A stretch of DNA of 10,268 nt, taken from contig JANTFQ010000059.1 of the NCBI GenBank assembly GCA_024763405.1, positions 1 to 10,268 of the forward strand, in the 5' to 3' direction. Made by a program: the position numbers and the translations under genes. This DNA is from Calditrichaceae bacterium. Lineage in GTDB: Bacteria > Calditrichota > Calditrichia > Calditrichales > Calditrichaceae. Numbering within the stretch: position 1 is the first letter of the stretch; the number at the start of each line of letters is the position of its first letter. The notes under the pieces were generated by a model that was not told the DNA's origin, made no database searches, and worked only from the letters and a program-made list of their open reading frames with translations. Below are positions 1 to 7,616 of the stretch, piece by piece.

Positions 1-3000
1 GGTAATCCTGCACTGGCCGCATATTGCGTTTTAGGTAAGGAGCAGGAAACAGATATCCAGACGCTTCGTACATTCGCAGTCGATCAACTGCCGGATTACA
101 TGGTTCCCTCTTCGTTTACGCTGCTGGAAACCATTCCTCTTACGCCAAATGGCAAAATCGATTACCGCAACCTGCCGGCGCCCGATTACGGAATGTTACA
201 GACGGACCAGGCTTTCATTGCACCGCGCAATGAAGAAGAAAAACAGTTAGCCGAAATCTTCTGCGAAATCCTGAATCTCGAAGAAGTGAGCGTAACACAA
301 AGCTTTTTTGAATTAGGCGGTCATTCCCTGCTTGCCACCCAATTGGTATCCCGTATTCGCGATGTATTTGAAGTGGAACTGCCGCTGATCGCCGTTTTTG
401 AGGCGCCATCGGTTGCGCGTATGCTTACCGCAATTGAGCAGGAACGACTTAAAGAGAGGGGTCGTCAACTCCCGCCGCTGCAAAAAATATCACGCAGTGA
501 AGATATTGCACTTTCCTTTGCCCAGCAACGCTTGTGGTTTCTGGATCAATTGGCGCCGGACAATGCCAGTTACAACATTCCCACGGCGCTTAAACTAATC
601 GGACGTTTTGATTTTGATGCTTTTGAAAACAGTTTAAATTATTTAATTCAACGTCATGAAACACTGCGTACGACCTTTAGCAATAAGAACGGAACGCCGG
701 TACAGATTATCAAGCCCGAACTCCATGTGCATCCCGAAATCATCGAATTAAACCATCTGTCCAAAGAGGAACGGGAGCAGGAAGCCGTACGTTTAGCGAG
801 CGAAGATGCGATGGACCCGTTTGATCTGGAAATCGGTCCCCTGTTCCGATCTAAAATATTAAAACTAGCCCGAGATGAACATGTTATTTTGTTCAATATG
901 CATCACATTATTTCCGACGGCTGGTCGGTAAACATTCTCATCCGGGAATTCAGCGCCCTGTACGAAGATTTCAGCAACCAGCGTCAACCGGCTTTAAGCG
1001 AATTACCATTGCAGTATGCCGATTTCGCACAATGGCAGCGTGGCTGGCTAAGCGGCAACGTATTGGAAGAGCAGATTGATTTTTGGAAAAAGACCATCGG
1101 CCTGAACCCGGAACCGCTCAATCTGCCGACCGATTTCCCGCGTCCTCCGGTGCAGACTTTTAACGGCGACAGCATCTCTAAAACATATCCCAAAGAACTG
1201 CTTGATCAGTTGAATGCCATTGCCAATGAAAATGGCGCAACCCTTTTTATGGCGCTGCTTGCCGTATTTCAAACCCTGTTGTACCGATATACAGGGCAGG
1301 ATTCTATCTTAACCGGTTCGCCCATTGCCAACCGCACGCAATCCGAACTGGAAAACATTATCGGCTTTTTTGTAAATAATCTAGTCTTGCGGGCTGATTT
1401 TGATGACGACCCCGATTTTATCACATTGCTGAAACGTATCCGTAAAAACACACTGGAAGCATATGGACAGCAGGATTTACCTTTTGAAAATCTGGTAGAG
1501 ATTTTACAGCCAGGCCGGGATATGAGCCACGCTCCCATCTTTCAGGTGATGTTTGTTATGCAGAATATGCCTATGCAGAATATGGAATTAAGCGATGTAC
1601 GGTTAGAAGCGGTGGACGCAAAACAAAAAATCGCTAAATACGATCTCTCGTTAATCGCGATGGAGACGGCGCAGGGCCTGTTTGCCGAATTCGAATACAA
1701 CACCGATTTGTTCACGCCGGAAACCATCGAACGATTACATACGCATTTCCATAAACTGTTAGAGGCGATAACTGAAGCGCCGCAGACTGCGGTAAGCCGT
1801 CTGAATCTCCTTCCCGAAAAAGAAGCGCAACTGACCTTAAAAGAATGGAATAGCACCGGAAAAATCGTTCAGGACGATATTTGCGCGCATCAGTTATTCG
1901 AGCAACGCGCCGCCGAACAACCGGAAGTTCCTGCTCTTGTATTCGGTGACAGACAGCTTACGTTTAAGGAATTAAACGAACAGGCCAACCAACTGGCGCA
2001 TTATCTGCGGCAAGCGGGATTGCAGCCGGAGACGATTGTGGGTATTTCCATGGAACGCAATCCGGAAATGGTGATCAGTTTACTGGCCGTGCTTAAAGCA
2101 GGGGGCGCTTATGTTCCTATCGATCCGGCGTACCCGGACGAACGCATTAATTATATAATCCAAGATTCCCGTTTATCCATTTTAATAACACAGGAAAGTT
2201 TAAAAGAAAAATTTAGCGTACTGCCCGTCTCTCTTTTATTATTTGAATCATTACAGGCAGAACTTTCAGCACTTCCACGGGAAGACCTGTTTAATCGCAC
2301 ACAAGCAGAGAATCTGGCTTACATTATTTATACTTCCGGTACTACCGGAAAACCAAAAGGTACGATGCTGCAACACCGTGGTTTATGCAATCTGACCCAG
2401 ACAGTCGGCCCCCTGTACCAGCTCTTTCCGGGACGGCACGTGCTGCAGTTTGCCTCTTTTAGTTTCGATGCCTCTGTGGATGAAATTTTTGATACGCTGA
2501 TTAACGGTGCCACATTGCATTTGATAGAAAAAGAAAAATTACTTTCCGGCACCGGACTTGTAGAAACGCTGAAAACAGATAAAATTAGCAATATTACACT
2601 GCCGCCATCGGTGATTTCCGTTTTACGTCCTCAGGACTTTCCGGATTTAAAACACATCACCACCGCCGGAGAAGCCTGTCCGCGTGCGTTAGCGAATCTC
2701 TGGTACGATAAAGTAAATTTTGTTAACGGCTACGGCCCCACAGAAAATACCGTTTGCTCCACCGTATACAGAGTAACCGGACAACTCACGGGAAAAACGG
2801 TTCCCATTGGAAAACCGGTGGGCAATGTTAAAGTGTATGTTTTAAATAAAGCACTTGAACCGCAGCCTGTAGGCGTACCGGGAGAAATGTATCTGAGCAG
2901 CCCTTCTTTGGCCAGGGGGTACTTAAACCGTCCACATCTCACCGCGGAACGTTTTATTCCCGATCCTTTCAGTGAAGAGCCCGGCCGGCGTATGTACCGC

Positions 3001-4413
3001 ACTGGTGATTTGGTGCGTCTCTTAGCAGACGGGAATCTGGAATTTTTAGGCCGCATTGACCAGCAGGTAAAAATTCGCGGTTTTCGAATTGAATTAGGTG
3101 AAATTGAGAGCGTCCTGCGTCAGCAGCCGGGTATTAAAGAAGCCGTTGTGATAGCGCATAAAACCGAGAACAGCCAGCAGCGTCTTACCGCTTATGTAAT
3201 TGAGGAATCCGAAATCACCCTCGAGCCAAAGACGCTTAAAGAAAACCTGCGCAATCTGTTACCGGATTATATGATACCGGATGTGTTCATTTCGCTGGAT
3301 ACATTTCCTTTAACTCCGAACGGAAAAATTAATTACAGGGCTTTACCGGCGCCGCATTTTGACGCTTTAGGCGAAGCAAAAGAGCGCCTGCTGCCGCGTA
3401 CGCCTCTGGAAGGCCGTTTAGCGGATATCTGGAAAGATGTATTAGGCATTTCTACGGTTGGCGTAACCGACAGCTTTTTTGAGCTTGGCGGTCATTCTCT
3501 CCTGGCGATGAAATTACTCACGGCCGTTGAGCAGAAGCTAAATAAAGATGTGAATCTGGTAAGTTTTTTTCAGGAGCCAACCATCGAATTTATGGCCAAA
3601 TTAATTCAGGATGAAGCGCGCTTTGAATCCGCTGCGATGCTGATTACCCTGCGAAAAGGGAAAGATGAACAGCCGATCTATTTTGTACATCCATCGGGCG
3701 GAAGTGTGCATCATTATTCCGAATTAGCAAAATTACTGGAGACGGATCAGGCAATATACGGCATTCAGGCACAGGGATTGGATGGAAAAACAGAATTGCA
3801 TAAAACCATAGAAGATATGGCCAGTGCTTATATTCAGTCCATCCAGGCAAAACAGCCGCACGGGCCTTATATTTTAGCAAGTTGGTCTTTCGGTGTGATT
3901 ATTGTTCATGAGATGGCCCGGCAATTAGCAAATATAAGTGAGGAAGTCGCTCTGGTGATTCAATTTGACCAGGGCCCGTTCGTTCATCACGAGCGTCCTA
4001 AAGATACTGCTGAGATGCTGACCACAATGTTTAAACGCTATTTTAAAGTGGACACGGATTATCTGCGTACCTTAGAGGAAGACGAACAGTATAAATTTGT
4101 GATTAAAAAGGCGAAGAAACACAGAGCCATTCCGCGCTTTGTGCGACTGGCCGATTTTAAACGATATATAATCGTGAATGAGACACAGATTCAGGCCTGG
4201 ACGGATTATCAGGCCAAACCGTATCCCGGTGAAATCGTTTTACTTCGTTCCGAAGAAAATCGAAATCAACCCGAGCCTGACCTTGGCTGGCATAAAATTA
4301 CCGCCGGCGTTAAAATAATAGATGTGGCTGGTGACCATATCTCCATGCTTCAGGAACCATATCTGAAGGACACAGCTAAAGAAGTAAATAAATTATTAAA
4401 TAAATCCATTTAA
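1..4413 (+). CDS. Nonribosomal peptide synthetase, terminal part (A-PCP-C-A-PCP-TE), 5'-partial
   Basis: This is the C-terminal 1470 codons of a multimodular NRPS. The reading frame is open from base 1, so the gene begins upstream; the first ATG, at 100, lies inside the conserved LPDYMVP stretch of an adenylation domain and is not a start. Domains in order are: the C-terminal subdomain of an A domain (1 to about 190, with the A10 motif PLTPNGKID and its Lys at 154-156), PCP (about 225-440), C (about 505-1830), A (about 1880-3350), PCP (about 3380-3610) and thioesterase (about 3640-4400). All core motifs of the complete module are visible, so it should condense one last amino acid and release the product by hydrolysis or cyclisation. 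No epimerisation or methylation domain is seen. It ends with TAA at 4411-4413, 61 bases before the exporter gene. At least one further module must lie upstream. The product is not identifiable from this window. Confidence 0.97.
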   Translation, partial: GNPALAAYCVLGKEQETDIQTLRTFAVDQLPDYMVPSSFTLLETIPLTPNGKIDYRNLPAPDYGMLQTDQAFIAPRNEEEKQLAEIFCEILNLEEVSVTQSFFELGGHSLLATQLVSRIRDVFEVELPLIAVFEAPSVARMLTAIEQERLKERGRQLPPLQKISRSEDIALSFAQQRLWFLDQLAPDNASYNIPTALKLIGRFDFDAFENSLNYLIQRHETLRTTFSNKNGTPVQIIKPELHVHPEIIELNHLSKEEREQEAVRLASEDAMDPFDLEIGPLFRSKILKLARDEHVILFNMHHIISDGWSVNILIREFSALYEDFSNQRQPALSELPLQYADFAQWQRGWLSGNVLEEQIDFWKKTIGLNPEPLNLPTDFPRPPVQTFNGDSISKTYPKELLDQLNAIANENGATLFMALLAVFQTLLYRYTGQDSILTGSPIANRTQSELENIIGFFVNNLVLRADFDDDPDFITLLKRIRKNTLEAYGQQDLPFENLVEILQPGRDMSHAPIFQVMFVMQNMPMQNMELSDVRLEAVDAKQKIAKYDLSLIAMETAQGLFAEFEYNTDLFTPETIERLHTHFHKLLEAITEAPQTAVSRLNLLPEKEAQLTLKEWNSTGKIVQDDICAHQLFEQRAAEQPEVPALVFGDRQLTFKELNEQANQLAHYLRQAGLQPETIVGISMERNPEMVISLLAVLKAGGAYVPIDPAYPDERINYIIQDSRLSILITQESLKEKFSVLPVSLLLFESLQAELSALPREDLFNRTQAENLAYIIYTSGTTGKPKGTMLQHRGLCNLTQTVGPLYQLFPGRHVLQFASFSFDASVDEIFDTLINGATLHLIEKEKLLSGTGLVETLKTDKISNITLPPSVISVLRPQDFPDLKHITTAGEACPRALANLWYDKVNFVNGYGPTENTVCSTVYRVTGQLTGKTVPIGKPVGNVKVYVLNKALEPQPVGVPGEMYLSSPSLARGYLNRPHLTAERFIPDPFSEEPGRRMYRTGDLVRLLADGNLEFLGRIDQQVKIRGFRIELGEIESVLRQQPGIKEAVVIAHKTENSQQRLTAYVIEESEITLEPKTLKENLRNLLPDYMIPDVFISLDTFPLTPNGKINYRALPAPHFDALGEAKERLLPRTPLEGRLADIWKDVLGISTVGVTDSFFELGGHSLLAMKLLTAVEQKLNKDVNLVSFFQEPTIEFMAKLIQDEARFESAAMLITLRKGKDEQPIYFVHPSGGSVHHYSELAKLLETDQAIYGIQAQGLDGKTELHKTIEDMASAYIQSIQAKQPHGPYILASWSFGVIIVHEMARQLANISEEVALVIQFDQGPFVHHERPKDTAEMLTTMFKRYFKVDTDYLRTLEEDEQYKFVIKKAKKHRAIPRFVRLADFKRYIIVNETQIQAWTDYQAKPYPGEIVLLRSEENRNQPEPDLGWHKITAGVKIIDVAGDHISMLQEPYLKDTAKEVNKLLNKSI
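226..440 (+). other. Peptidyl carrier domain 1 of the NRPS
   Basis: The carrier motif FFELGGHSLLATQL is present. The Ser at 325-327 is the expected 4'-phosphopantetheine attachment site. The domain belongs to the module whose A domain is cut by the window start, and it delivers its aminoacyl or peptidyl chain to the C domain that follows. Confidence 0.95.
505..1830 (+). other. Condensation domain of the terminal NRPS module
   Basis: The motifs appear in order: C1 LSFAQQRLWFLDQL (511-552), C2 RHETLRTTF (652-678), C3 MHHIISDGWS (898-927) with the second, catalytic His at 904-906, C4 YADFAQWQR (1015-1041), and C5 IGFFVNNLVLR beginning at 1360. The C1 and C3 forms resemble LCL domains, which join two L-residues, rather than dual epimerisation/condensation domains. 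This fits the absence of an epimerase domain in the visible part, but subtype assignment by eye is approximate. No catalytic residue is missing. Confidence 0.93.
1880..3350 (+). other. Adenylation domain of the terminal NRPS module, specificity unclear
   Basis: The domain is complete: A1-like LTFKELNEQANQLA (from 1957), A3 YIIYTSGTTGKPKG (2320-2361), A4 FDASVDEIF (from 2464), A5 NGYGPTEN (2725-2748), A7 YRTGD (2995-3009), A8 beginning GRIDQQVKIRG (from 3049) and A10 with its Lys at 3325-3327. Alignment by eye to GrsA PheA gives the ten pocket residues as D (2467), A (2470), D (2479), T (2596), T (2659), A (2665), G (2728), V (2752), C (2755) and K (3325). The block T-x-A-x-V-C-K resembles phenylalanine and tyrosine codes, but Asp at the position of GrsA Trp239 is unusual. 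The substrate is therefore not assigned; an aromatic or polar aromatic residue is a weak guess. Confidence 0.93.
3380..3610 (+). other. Peptidyl carrier domain 2 of the NRPS
   Basis: A second carrier motif, FFELGGHSLLAMKLL, has its phosphopantetheine Ser at 3496-3498. It sits between the last A domain and the thioesterase and holds the full-length peptide before release. Confidence 0.95.
3640..4400 (+). other. Type I thioesterase domain, chain release
   Basis: This is an alpha/beta-hydrolase domain at the NRPS C-terminus. An oxyanion-region motif, HPSGGS, follows the first strand. The nucleophile Ser is at 3886-3888 in the context ILASWSFGV, a likely Asp is at 3967-3969 (VIQFDQGP), and the catalytic His is at 4336-4338 (AGDHISML). 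The triad is complete. The nucleophile elbow reads SWSFG rather than the usual GxSxG, so its first Gly is Ser. Whether it hydrolyses or macrocyclises the peptide cannot be told from the sequence. Confidence 0.93.
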
Positions 4414-4474
4414 ATTACTGGAAACAAATCATTATATCCGTTAATTTAGAATTTAATTTAACAGATGCAGGAAA

Positions 4475-5902
4475 ATGGACAACACTTCGGTAAAAGAGAA
4501 GAATTTGCATAAAACGCTGGCTAAGGATGATCGCCTGTTTAACCGGAATTTTCTGCTTCTTTGGCAGGGACAGCTTGTTAGCAGGCTGGGTACCCAGGTT
4601 TACTCGATCATCATTGCACTCTGGTTAAAACACACGTTGGAAGCATCAGGATCGGCCGGTTCACTTGTGGGTTCATTTTTTATGCTTAGCGCTATTCCGA
4701 TGGTTTTGTTTAGTGCCTTCGGCGGAGCTGTTGCAGATCGTTTCTCGAGGAAAAAGATAATTCTCTTCGGGGATGTGATCAGTGGAACTATCGTAACGGC
4801 CCTTGGTCTGTTTTTATTGTATTCACAAGCGTCAAATAGCCTGGCAGTTGGAGCCGTATTTATTGTCGGTATTTCTTTATCCACCATCGGTGCTTTCTTT
4901 GGTCCGGCCATTTCGGCCTCGGTTCCGGATATGGTGCCGGAAGACAAATTACCTGCAGCAAATTCGATGGGACAATTATCACAAAAAATTTCCGTTTTTT
5001 TCGGTCAAGGCCTGGGTGTTCCACTTATGAATTTATTGGGACTTCCGTTACTGGTAATTATTAATGGAATCACCTATCTCTTATCCGCCTTCAGTGAATC
5101 TTTTATAACAATTCCCCAAATAATACCGGATAAGATGAAGAATTACCGGGAATATTATCAGGTATTTAAAACCGATCTGCAGGAAGGTGTCCGTTATATT
5201 TGGAAAAACTCCGGTCTTAAAAAACTGCTATTATCCTCGATCATTATGAATTTTATGACCATGCCAATCATTATTCTTCTTATGTTTTATGTGGAAGATT
5301 TTCTCGGTGCTTCATCAAATTGGTACGGGTTCTTACTGGCAATATATGGGATCGGCGCATTAGCAGGTTTTAGCGGAGCAGGTATCGTCCGTGTTAAGGG
5401 GCGTAAGCGTACAAGGTTGTTAATTACCTTTATGCTTATGGAACCTTTGGGTTACATCTTAATGACCTATGTCGCTTCACCGTTTCAGGCGGCCGGGTTA
5501 TTTTTTCTCGGCGGAATGTTCAATGGATTTGTGATGGTAAACATCACCACGATATTACAACTCACAACGCCCAGTACTATCCGTGGTAGAGTTTTTGGCG
5601 CGTTAACTACTATTTCGGCAAGTACGGCTCCATTCGGGATGGGACTTGGTGGTTTTCTGTACGATTTACTCGATCAAAATATTGCGCTTATATATATTGG
5701 AGCGGGTACACTCATGTTTTTGCTTGTTGCCTCTGTTGCTTTCAGTAAGGATTTTCGTAATTTTATTGCGTTTGATCTGGAAGAAGAAGAACCGGTTGGA
5801 TTTACATACAATATGCGTTATTTAAAAGAAGATGAAGTTGTGATGACACAAAAAGAACTATATTTAGAATACCAGATACAAAAACCAAGGAGTGAATTAT
5901 GA
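4475..5902 (+). CDS. MFS transporter, EntS-like exporter (MFS_3 type)
   Basis: This is a 475-residue polytopic membrane protein with about 11-12 hydrophobic segments between residues 26 and 425. The MFS motif A, GGAVADRFSRKK, lies between the second and third segments (Asp88, Arg89). The N-terminal pattern FNRNFLLLWQGQLVSRLGTQ is typical of the MFS_3/EntS group, whose known members export small secondary metabolites such as enterobactin, so export of the NRPS product is the likely role. After the last membrane segment comes a charged tail of about 50 residues with an acidic DLEEEE run, longer than is usual for such exporters. The ATG at 4475 has only a close AGGA (4469-4472) upstream; an in-frame stop at 4454 excludes a longer start. 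The gene follows the NRPS by 61 bases and overlaps the MbtH gene by 4. Confidence 0.92.
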   Translation: MDNTSVKEKNLHKTLAKDDRLFNRNFLLLWQGQLVSRLGTQVYSIIIALWLKHTLEASGSAGSLVGSFFMLSAIPMVLFSAFGGAVADRFSRKKIILFGDVISGTIVTALGLFLLYSQASNSLAVGAVFIVGISLSTIGAFFGPAISASVPDMVPEDKLPAANSMGQLSQKISVFFGQGLGVPLMNLLGLPLLVIINGITYLLSAFSESFITIPQIIPDKMKNYREYYQVFKTDLQEGVRYIWKNSGLKKLLLSSIIMNFMTMPIIILLMFYVEDFLGASSNWYGFLLAIYGIGALAGFSGAGIVRVKGRKRTRLLITFMLMEPLGYILMTYVASPFQAAGLFFLGGMFNGFVMVNITTILQLTTPSTIRGRVFGALTTISASTAPFGMGLGGFLYDLLDQNIALIYIGAGTLMFLLVASVAFSKDFRNFIAFDLEEEEPVGFTYNMRYLKEDEVVMTQKELYLEYQIQKPRSEL

Positions 5903-6114
5903 GTTCTGAAGAACGTGAAGACAAAACCGTTTATAAAGTTGTTTTGAATCATGAAGAACAATACTCGATCTGGCCAGCGGATCGCGAAAATGCTTTAGGC
6001 TGGAAAGACGAGGGCACTACGGGAACAAAAGAAGAGTGTCTTGCCCATATTAAAGAGGTTTGGACCGATATGCGTCCCTTAAGTTTGCGAAAAAAAATGG
6101 AAGAATCTGAGTGA
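5899..6114 (+). CDS. MbtH-like protein
   Basis: This 71-residue protein has the full MbtH signature: NHEEQYSIWP (residues 17-26), LGW (33-35), CLAHI (47-51) and EVWTDMRPLSLR (53-64). The three family Trp residues are present (25, 35 and 55). MbtH-like proteins bind NRPS adenylation domains and aid their folding or activity, so the likely partners are the A domains of the upstream NRPS. The residue two before the GW is Ala (ENALGW), where Pro is common. The ATG at 5899 overlaps the exporter stop as ATGA and is preceded by AAGGAG (5887-5892) at 6-base spacing. Its stop overlaps the GTG start of the next gene, so translation is probably coupled on both sides. Confidence 0.97.
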   Translation: MSSEEREDKTVYKVVLNHEEQYSIWPADRENALGWKDEGTTGTKEECLAHIKEVWTDMRPLSLRKKMEESE

Positions 6115-6869
6115 ATCCATCCTGGATTGTAAAACCCAGGCCTAATCCAGAGGCCCGGCTTAAATTAGTATGTCTTCCCTTTGCCGGCGGTGGGAGCAGT
6201 AGTTTCCGTAGTTGGGCACCGCTGCTTCCGGCGCAAATCGAAATGCTCACAGTTGAAATACCGGGCCGTGGTCAACGGCTGAGTGAACCGCTGCGTACCC
6301 GTATTGAATCCCTCGTTCCGGATATTGCCGATGCACTTGTGCAGGAGCTGGATCGTCCTTTTGCACTTTTCGGCCACAGTATGGGTACTTTGCTGGGATT
6401 TGAATTGGCGCACCATTTACGTACGCAATTCAGCAAAGAGCCCGTTTATCTTTTTTTCTCCGGAAGAGGGGCGCCCGGACTGCCCGGTACAGAAGAACCT
6501 ATCCATCAGCTTCCGAAAGATGATTTTATACGTCGTATTCGTGAATATAACGGAACTCCAAAAGAAGTACTGGAACACCAGGAATTGATGGATTTAATGG
6601 TTCCGATTCTGCGCGCTGATTTTGAGGTGTGTGAAACCTACACATACAGGGAACGTCCACCCTTTAACTGTCCGATTACCGCCTTTGGCGGTCTTCAGGA
6701 TTCAGGCGCTCCCAGAACTTACATGCAGGCCTGGAAAAACCATACCAGCAGCCATTTTAATCTGCGTATGTTCCCAGGGGGACATTTCTTTCTAATGGAG
6801 CACACACCAACCCTTATTCAGAGTCTGCTGCGCGATATAAACGCATATTTAACCCCCTCACTATTTTAA
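6111..6869 (+). CDS. Type II thioesterase (NRPS editing)
   Basis: This is a stand-alone alpha/beta-hydrolase of 252 residues, the usual length for the GrsT/SrfAD family that removes misprimed acyl groups from carrier domains. It shows CLPFAGGGSSSF near the N-terminus, EIPGRGQRL, the nucleophile motif GHSMG (Ser90, 6378-6380), Asp197 in GGLQD and His225 in PGGHFFL, giving a complete triad. Separation from the NRPS polypeptide and the GHSMG and GRGQR motifs distinguish it from the type I domain at 3640-4400. The start is a GTG at 6111 overlapping the MbtH stop (GTGA), with GGAAG at 6099-6103 as a ribosome site. Confidence 0.95.
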   Translation: MNPSWIVKPRPNPEARLKLVCLPFAGGGSSSFRSWAPLLPAQIEMLTVEIPGRGQRLSEPLRTRIESLVPDIADALVQELDRPFALFGHSMGTLLGFELAHHLRTQFSKEPVYLFFSGRGAPGLPGTEEPIHQLPKDDFIRRIREYNGTPKEVLEHQELMDLMVPILRADFEVCETYTYRERPPFNCPITAFGGLQDSGAPRTYMQAWKNHTSSHFNLRMFPGGHFFLMEHTPTLIQSLLRDINAYLTPSLF

Positions 6870-6875
6870 CCCAAT

Positions 6876-7607
6876 ATGACGATTCCGGATACATGGCTTC
6901 CTGCTACTTCCTGCTCCTTTAATTTGCAAAAGGAGGCACATATCTGGCGGGTACCTTTTTCGGTTTCTCCGGATCAGATGGAAGCATATAAAGCGGTACT
7001 GGACAGGGATGAATTACAAAGAGCTGCTAAGTTTCATTTCGAAAAGGATCGTACCCGATACATCGTTACCCGAGGGCAGTTGCGTTTTTTATTAAGTCGA
7101 TATCTTAACCGGGAAGCCGATAGCTTTACCTTTACTTATAACCCCTATGGCAAACCAGCTCTCAACGATTCTGCTCTGCATTTTAATGTCTCCCATTCCC
7201 ATGAAATGGGACTGCTAATTTTTGATCGAACATATGAAGTAGGGGTTGATATAGAATGGATGCGCGAAGATTTTGGCGGATTAAAAATAGCCGAGCGCTT
7301 TTTCTCGTCCGACGAAATAAATGAATTGAAATTGCTGCCCCATGAGCAGCAAGTACAGGGTTTTTTTAATTGCTGGTCCCGGAAAGAAGCTTACATTAAA
7401 GCGCTGGGCAAAGGATTGTCAATTCCGCTTGCAAAATTCAGTGTAACTTTGTCCCCTGGTAAAAAGGCCGTGCTCCTGAGCACAACTCATGAACCGCAGG
7501 CGTTATATACTTATAAATTAATAGCCATCAAGGCCGATCCGGCTTATGCCGCTGCAGCCGTTGTGCATATTAAGAGGAAAATAATTAAACTTTTCAATTC
7601 ATTTTAA
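6876..7607 (+). CDS. 4'-phosphopantetheinyl transferase, Sfp type
   Basis: At 243 residues it is the typical length of the Sfp/Gsp family. These enzymes transfer phosphopantetheine from CoA to the carrier-domain Ser, here presumably those at 325 and 3496. Motifs are the N-terminal IWRVPF (residues 23-28), TRGQLR (65-70), YGKP (91-94), FNVSHSHE (103-110), the Mg-binding GVDIEW (123-128, Asp125 and Glu127) and WSRKEAYIKALGKGL (from residue 167). All key residues are present. The ATG at 6876 is 6 bases after the thioesterase stop and has no recognisable Shine-Dalgarno, so it probably depends on translational coupling; a later Met would remove the conserved IWRVPF strand. A PPTase within the cluster makes it largely self-sufficient for activation. 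Confidence 0.96.
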   Translation: MTIPDTWLPATSCSFNLQKEAHIWRVPFSVSPDQMEAYKAVLDRDELQRAAKFHFEKDRTRYIVTRGQLRFLLSRYLNREADSFTFTYNPYGKPALNDSALHFNVSHSHEMGLLIFDRTYEVGVDIEWMREDFGGLKIAERFFSSDEINELKLLPHEQQVQGFFNCWSRKEAYIKALGKGLSIPLAKFSVTLSPGKKAVLLSTTHEPQALYTYKLIAIKADPAYAAAAVVHIKRKIIKLFNSF

Positions 7608-7616
7608 GGATTTAAC

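Noticed and set aside
100..102. ATG at 100 as the start of the NRPS gene
   Set aside because: The same frame is open to base 1 and encodes adenylation-domain sequence before this Met, which sits inside the conserved LPDYMVP stretch. The real start is upstream of the window.
2725..2760. Repeats, insertion sequences, CRISPR arrays and tRNA genes anywhere in the window
   Set aside because: None were found by eye. The only repeated sequence of note is the expected similarity between the two carrier/adenylation junctions and between the two sulfotransferases.
4441..4460. Direct repeat TTAATTTA (4441-4448 and 4453-4460) in the NRPS-exporter gap
   Set aside because: Two copies of an 8-base A/T-only word in an A/T-rich gap are expected by chance. 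No promoter boxes with proper spacing were found around them.
4475..5902. The cluster as a siderophore system, suggested by the EntS-like exporter
   Set aside because: No catechol or hydroxamate genes, TonB receptor, iron-uptake genes or Fur-like box are visible, and MFS_3 exporters serve many NRPS products. The upstream part could still change this view.
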